NCBI GenBank assembly: GCA_947179485.1
Contig: OX359247.1
Coordinates: 44,985,131-45,049,130, forward strand
DNA length: 64,000 nt
Direction of reading: 5' to 3'
Source: Allacma fusca
Taxonomy: Eukaryota; Arthropoda; Collembola; Symphypleona; Sminthuridae
Numbering within the stretch: position 1 is the first letter of the stretch; the number at the start of each line of letters is the position of its first letter. Shown one piece after another: positions 58,757 to 64,000 of the stretch. Under the pieces are notes generated by a model. The model was not told where the DNA came from and did no database searches. It worked only from the letters and a program-made list of their open reading frames with translations. Position numbers and translations under genes: made by a program.

Positions 58757-59613
58757 CAGGGTTGAAAATTGGAATCGGAATTGGAATCGAAATCGAAAAA
58801 GAATCCGAATATTTAAAGTATTAGAATCGGAATCGGAATTAAAAATATTGAAAAACTAAGTATTGGAATTATAATTAGAATCGGAAAGTAAGTATCGGTA
58901 TTGGTATTAGAATTTAATGATATACCGATGAATTCCGATTCCATTTCTGACACTGCATTATACAGCCATAAGGAGCCGTTAACGATCTTTTACATAGAAC
59001 CTTTACGTTCTACCCTTTACACTTCTACATGGTTTTTTGTGCAAATAGTTCTTCATCGTAGTAATAAAAATGGAAAGAACGACAGAATCATTTGTTCGTG
59101 ATTACTACGACTACAATAGAAATTTAGAAATACAAAAAAAATGAAAAGCATATTCCAACGTATTCTGTGGAACAATTATGCACAGCAGAAGGGACAAATG
59201 AATTAATTTACTCAAGTGGTTAAATGATTCAGAATTTTTGGAAATTCTCCAGCATGTTACATTTGTAATCTTGAGCATTCCAGTAAATTAGGTTACTGCA
59301 GGAAGACTTCTCTGCATTACGTTTAAAATTATAACCTAAGTCGGAGGAACCTTTACCGGAGGAATCCCTGCAAACCATGTTGTTTGTTCGAGTAAACAAA
59401 CAGTTTAAATGACAAAAATGACAATAAATTATAGGTTACCTGTATAGAATCGGAATTGGAATCGGAATTATTTAAAAGTATTTGAATTAATTGGTATCGG
59501 AATTCAAAATTAATTATTTGGATACATCGGAATCGGAATCTAAATCGAAATTAAATTTAATCAGGTATTGTAATTGGAATCGGAATTTTTATTTTTCCGA
59601 TATTTCATCCCTG
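58757..59613. mobile_element. Nonautonomous hAT element, GGAATCGG-motif family
   Basis: Ends CAGGGTTGAAA and TTTCATCCCTG; flanks share TAAGACAT(G) at about 58748-58756 and 59614-59622. Arrays of GGAATCGGAATTGG at both ends and an AT-rich centre. The start CAGGGTTG matches that of the transposase-bearing element at 47706. No transposase here. Confidence 0.85.
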
Positions 59614-59642
59614 TAAGACATGTGAACTATTAATTGTAAGAC

Positions 59643-60570
59643 CAGAGGTGTGGAATATTTTGAAATATTGTATTTGAAATAGTATTTGAAATACATTTAG
59701 TATTTGGTATTTTTCTAGCCGTAAATTGTTTAAGGTATCTTGTATTTCGTATTTTTTCAGCACCAACATGTCTACTGTATTTTGTATGTCGTATTTTGAA
59801 CATTACGAACCTGATAGTATTTTGTATTTATTTATCTTGTAAAATTTACCCGACCAGTATTTCAAATATAAAATATAGTTTTAAAATACATGACTCTGGC
59901 AATTGTTAAGGTCGTCTCTAAAACATGCTAAATAAATATTTTAAATGTAGAAACACAAATTTAAAACATTTTTAAGCCAGTTTTTGAAACTTGTTTGGCG
60001 GGTTTCGAGAACTTACTGTATAAATACATAAAATTCATTGTATCTAAGAACTATAAATCTAGCTAAATTAGTGACGCGAATGTAAATATACATTACCCAG
60101 GAGTTATAAGATTATTTGTTTAAAGGAAAAATATTCTGTTCCTAGGACCATGTTAATTTACTTTGATACACACAAATGCACAACTCGAAAATTTAATAAC
60201 GTGCAGTTACCTTACGTAAGTTGATACATTTTTAAATCTCGTATTATTTGGCCGAATTATACAAAATACTTTGAGAGAATAAACTTTAGATACATCTCAG
60301 ATATGTACTTTGAGATAAATTTGACAGTATTTTAAATATATATTTCGTATTTCAAATATGGTATTTTTATTTCATATTTGCTCTTTTTGTTGGAAGCAAA
60401 GTATTTTATTTTGTATCTTTCCCAAACCACTCCGGATATTTGTATTTTATTTTGTATCTTAACTAAGTTACAGCTGGTATTTGTAGTTTATATTTGTATT
60501 TTAACTTTTCTGAAAATGTATTTGTATTTTGTATTTCAATTATAAATTTCATGTATTTTCCACACCTCTG
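59643..60570. mobile_element. Nonautonomous hAT element, GTATTTGAAATA-motif family
   Basis: Ends CAGAGGTGTGGAA and TTCCACACCTCTG, a classical hAT terminus; 8-bp duplication TGTAAGAC at 59635-59642 and 60571-60578. The Helitron at 22930 (23100 region) shows the empty site. Arrays of GTATTTGAAATA, TTTTGTATTT and TATTTCGTATTT at both ends. Confidence 0.93.
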
Positions 60571-61294
60571 TGTAAGACTAACAATCCGTTTCATATAGCT
60601 AGTTGACATTATGTCATCAAAAAATTATGGCTTACTAATGCTCTCTCCCAAACTCAATATTTGGCTATATACATGGAATTTAACTAATCGCTTGATCAAT
60701 TTAATACCAATATTCCATTGTTATTAAATCTTGCTGTTGCATCACTGTATGGTGGTTCGTCCCTTAGTGGATCAGCACGTTGTGCTGAACAAAGATTTTT
60801 CATAATTGTATTATAATTTGTGTATAACTCAGTTGCACCGTAATAATGTAACTGAAGCCTCCGACACTGCACGCACTGATTATTTAAAATATGAAAAACG
60901 AAAGGAATTAATATTAGCCCAACACTTTTCACGTGCTATAGTCACTAAAATTCGTTGTACCAATTAATCTTTATTGCCTAATGATATTTATAGGGGATGT
61001 AAAGATCAAATGTATGAATGTTAAGGCTTGTAATTAAAAAGTAGTGAGCAAATAGCTTCAGCAATACAGTATTTGAGAATTTAACTGACGTAAATATAAT
61101 GTGTTACAATAAGTAGTTTTAATAAATTCCATTTGCTTTTTCGTAATAGGAATCCGACACTTATGTGTACAAAATTCAGTCACTAAAATTCTCCTATCCT
61201 CAAATTCTTCAGTGCTGTAACCGAACGTAGTTTTTCTCACTACCAGACTTAGTTTAATCCACATTTGATGATTTATGACTAATGTTTATAATAA

Positions 61295-61490
61295 TCCTTA
61301 TAAATTAATGACCTAGGGATGGAGTTTGTGGCTATTAAATTTTCGCGCTCTACTCTTAAGATCAGCGCGCAAGTTTTAGGCATACAGTAAGTCTCCACGA
61401 CTGGGCTTGATTTGTAAGCAGTTAAGCCTCTACACTCACACTACCACCTCTCCAAGTAATTGTTCCTGTGAAGCACAGGGCTGCTACTAG
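61295..61490 (+). mobile_element. Mini-Helitron, 196 bp, inserted in the larger Helitron
   Basis: Starts TCCTTATAAATTAATGACC after A, ends with hairpin CCTGTGAAGCACAGG and GCTGCTACTAG before T. The Helitron at 24650-24665 has the exact empty site (TTTATAATAA joined to TTATGATTA). Confidence 0.88.
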
Positions 61491-61569
61491 TTATGATTAA
61501 TGCTTTTAAGCGCTAATCTAAAATAAATTACTTTACATTGTGCGCTCTATTGAGCTTCCAATAGACTGC

Positions 61570-61690
61570 AAGCAGTTGGTATACAGCCAAGTAGCACAGC
61601 GAGCTGAAACTCTGTCGCAGAGGAGATCTTTTTTAGCTAGCTCAGCTCGCTGTGCTTCTCTTCTCGGATTGCTTGCTTACTGTATATGCC
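61570..61690. repeat. Helitron-borne hairpin, copy 2
   Basis: AGCACAGCGAGCTGAAA and, after a spacer, AGCTCGCTGTGCTTCTC with flanking TTGGTATA/TATATGCCACC; homologous to 24735-24835. Confidence 0.7.
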
Positions 61691-61807
61691 ACCGGCTTGC
61701 TTGGCTATATAGTGAAAGAGTATACTATGTACATATCGGCTTGCTATAAAGTGAAATGAGCGCGCCAAGCCTTAAATTAACACACTAAGTGGCCAGTAAT
61801 ATAGAGA

Positions 61808-61995
61808 CTAGTAAAAGCCCTATACTTCACGGGGACAATTACTTGAAGAGGTGGTAGTGTGATTGTAGAAATTAAAAGCCAAGCGGTTTACGAATCAAGC
61901 CCTGTCGTAGAGACTTGTATGTCTAAATCGTGCGCGATTATATTAAAAGTAGCGCTTTAAATAAACGGACAGGTAGTGCTCGTTAATAATAAGGA
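61808..61995 (-). mobile_element. Mini-Helitron, 188 bp
   Basis: Minus strand: 5' TCCTTATTATTAACGAGC at 61995; 3' CTAG at 61808-61811 preceded by GCTTTTA and a degenerate hairpin (CCCCGTGAAGTATAGGG). The left flank fits A/T insertion; the right flank has A instead of T. Confidence 0.65.
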
Positions 61996-62139
61996 ATGCT
62001 TGGCATGCCACCTTTTGGGCGTTGTGTGAGGCCATTGAATTATGAAAGTGCGAAACTTTAAATAAAAGGACAGAAAGTGCCCTTTAATAATAAGGATTTT
62101 AGATTATGGCGAAAATCTACAATTGCTTAATATTGTACG

Positions 62140-62400
62140 CTCTATTTAGCTTCTAGTAGATTGGCAGCAGGTGGTTTATACCCGAGAAGAATAGCGAGCT
62201 AAGAAAGCTCTCCTTCTCCTCTGCGACAGAGTTTCAGCTTGCTGTGCTTCTCGGCTTGCTTGCTGTGTATACCACTGGCTTGCTTGGCTTTATAGTGAAA
62301 TAGTATACTACATAGTGACTTGCTATAGTGAAATGAGCGCGCCAAGCTTTAAATTAACCGATCCCTCAGAAAAGTGGCCAGTAATGTAGAGATTAGTATC
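62140..62400. repeat. Duplicate of the Helitron segment at 61540-61810, with hairpin copy 3
   Basis: Shares GGCTTTATAGTGAAATAGTA, GAGCGCGCCAAGC, AAAGTGGCCAGTAATGTAGA and the hairpin at 62165-62280 with 61540-61810, in the same order. It probably belongs to a neighbouring Helitron copy. Confidence 0.7.
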
Positions 62401-62856
62401 GTCCGATTAGCAATGTGGACCATCTTAGCAGCGTGTGACATCAACAAAGTTATTCCCTCATAAGGGATAAACAAATTAAAAAGTGTAGTACCGAATAACT
62501 AACCCAATTGAAAGAACGACTGAATTTAATGCTGGTTTACCTAATTTCATTCAGTAAATAATTATGTTCATGCATACAATTCTTTCTTAAATTACCATTA
62601 CTTTTAATTTCCAGGTTAGTCGCATAAAACTCATACTAAAATTCTACTTATTAAAAACTATTGGGAAAAATTGTAGATGGTTGAAAGATAAAGCTGAAAT
62701 GTTAGCCTAATGTTACTTTACGTTAAGGAAATCAAGGTTTTAGCTAAACTTACTGTTATGTCGTTATCATCCACAGATTGGGTCAATATTGCGCTTTAAT
62801 TTTATTCCAATGTTTGAAGAATTGTGAGGTAATAATGATCCCCAAGCAAGTGTGCA
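62401..62856. other. Unassigned DNA
   Basis: No gene or repeat recognised. Confidence 0.35.
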
Positions 62857-63880
62857 TTTAGTGCTCGGCACCGGTATGGGTAATACCAGGGTACCAATTT
62901 AGTGTACCCGAAATTGTTCGGGTGCCACCCGGATACAGTTTGGTCCGTTCAAAATTTCGGGTACGGATACTCTCTCTGATCTTTCTAACGTGCCCTTTAA
63001 CAATGTCATTCTGCGGTTCAGTAACTGCCTGGTACAATGAATTTATACCACGATAAAACCTACTTCAAATTCCACAACATGTACCGGGTATTTGGCCTGG
63101 TGCGTCCCGGTGGAAATTTTATATAATATACCAGGCAATATCCCCATGTAAAATCCCATGTACTTTATACATAGACTAACAATTGTTGACTGCGCAAAAA
63201 TCTTATTGAACATTATTCTTGTATTGATGTTGTAAACTACACGTGTTGTTTCTCATTTGTACGTCGTTTAATGTAAATTAGCATGAGCTAGTTGTATGCT
63301 AGAATCTGAAACTTTTGAACTAAACAAAACTCAAGTTTTTGAAAAGAAATTTTTTCATATGTTGTTCATCAGAGTGAAGGAAAATTTACAAAAAAATACA
63401 ATGTGACTAGAGGAATTGACTAGGCTTGACTAGGGAACTAGCTGTAGAATCAAGACTAGAGCTATACTTGAATACTGCTACTTAAACATACCGCTGACTT
63501 GTCTAGACTTGACTATTTGTGGCTCTAAACATTAAAGAGTAGACTAGACTTGACTACGTCCTACGACTTCCTAGCTTGGCGGGCCAGGAAAAATCGCTTG
63601 ATTTCGCAATGCATACAAATCACCCGCTAATCAAGGATGTCCACAATAAGAATATATGTTGATTATGCGCAGATATTTACATGGGTAACTGCATATGTTG
63701 AGTTTCGCAGTGATTTTATTGTTTACAAAGAAAAAATATTTTATTTCGAATGGGGGGGTAATTTCCCTCTTTGGCCCCTTGGCTAGGCGTCTGTGTACGG
63801 GTACAAAGATTTAAAAATGGGTATGTACCTGTCGGATATGGGTATAACAGGATTATTTACTCGTGCCCGCGACCAGTATT
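62857..63880. mobile_element. Possible motif-array element with GGTACCCG and CTTGACTAG units
   Basis: CACCGGTATGGG, GGGTACC, TACCCG and CACCCGG units at 62860-62960 and 63060-63130, and CGGGTAC, ATGGGTATG units at 63795-63850, bracket a block of GACTTGACTAG units (63400-63570). The outer sequences TAGTGCTCGGCACCGG and, on the complement, TACTGGTCGCGGGCACGAG are weakly alike. Target duplication not established; it may be one element nested in another. Confidence 0.4.
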
Positions 63881-64000
63881 TGGATGCGTTGATTATTCAG
63901 ACATTTGATGAATTTTAGGCCATCATGACCGTACGTTGGAAACTTCTGTTGGGCTTTTAGTGCTTCTGAATATACATACATAGCTTATTGTTAGCTATTG

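Larger units (their letters stand above)
58597..62095 (-). mobile_element. Large composite Helitron region, nonautonomous
   Basis: Minus strand: the 3' end has hairpin and GCTTTTACTAG with CTAG at 58597-58600; a 5' TCCTTATTATTAAAGGGC start lies at 62095. Its content follows the Helitron at 22930-24930 in the same order, with additional insertions: hAT elements at 58757-59613 and 59643-60570, and mini-Helitrons at 61295-61490 (opposite strand) and 61808-61995. No helicase frame. The assignment of 62095 as the matching 5' end is inferred; more than one Helitron may be joined here. Confidence 0.65.

Overview
This is an intron-bearing, AT-rich metazoan nuclear window, most likely from an arthropod. 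A springtail-like genome is my guess, from the style of the mobile elements only; no diagnostic marker confirms it. There are no operons, ribosome binding sites or CRISPR arrays. The window is dominated by mobile DNA. Only a few host loci are supported: a complete ATX1/ATOX1-type copper chaperone gene (three exons, minus strand, 40026-40868), a complete four-exon 7-transmembrane receptor gene (minus, 53725-55047), one 5S rRNA gene (33354-33472), the 3' part of a Ser/Thr-rich protein gene (plus, about 14006-16344) broken by a hAT element, and two near-identical damaged copies of an unrecognised gene with TPR-like repeats (18542-20032 and 26073-27200, minus). || Layout. 1-3400: a dispersed repeat split by a hAT element (231-1143), then a TA-flanked terminal-inverted-repeat element (2564-3378). 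3893-12700: two related non-LTR retrotransposons on the minus strand, one inserted inside the other with an exact 14-bp target duplication; in both, ORF1 and ORF2 are in the same frame and separated by one stop codon with no ATG. 13448-18211: a small Helitron with a helicase remnant, the interrupted Ser/Thr-rich gene, and a hAT element. 18540-31800: a tandem segmental duplication carrying the TPR-like gene; the second copy is broken by a Tc1/mariner element that contains a Helitron that contains a hAT element. 31800-47700: mostly unassigned AT-rich DNA with the 5S gene, a TA-flanked element, the copper chaperone gene, a hAT element and a 40-bp AT minisatellite. 47706-50869: a degenerate but nearly complete hAT element with a multi-exon transposase (BED finger, DUF659-like region). 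50900-55050: a short tandem array, a hAT element and the receptor gene. 56000-64000: an inverted repeat of a protein-coding fragment, then a large composite Helitron with two hAT insertions, two mini-Helitrons and hairpins. || The most unusual theme is a set of at least eleven hAT-type elements with 8-bp target duplications. Each is filled with imperfect copies of its own short motif, and the motif differs between families (for example GAGTACGAGTACG, ACTTGAAC, GGTCTGGTCC, GGAATCGG, GGTTCCGG). One of them (14436-15694) sits in a coding exon and carries GT and AG in its inverted repeats so that splicing it out would keep the reading frame: a candidate transposon-made intron. All boundaries, duplications and splice junctions were read by eye from the sequence; no database search or alignment was run.
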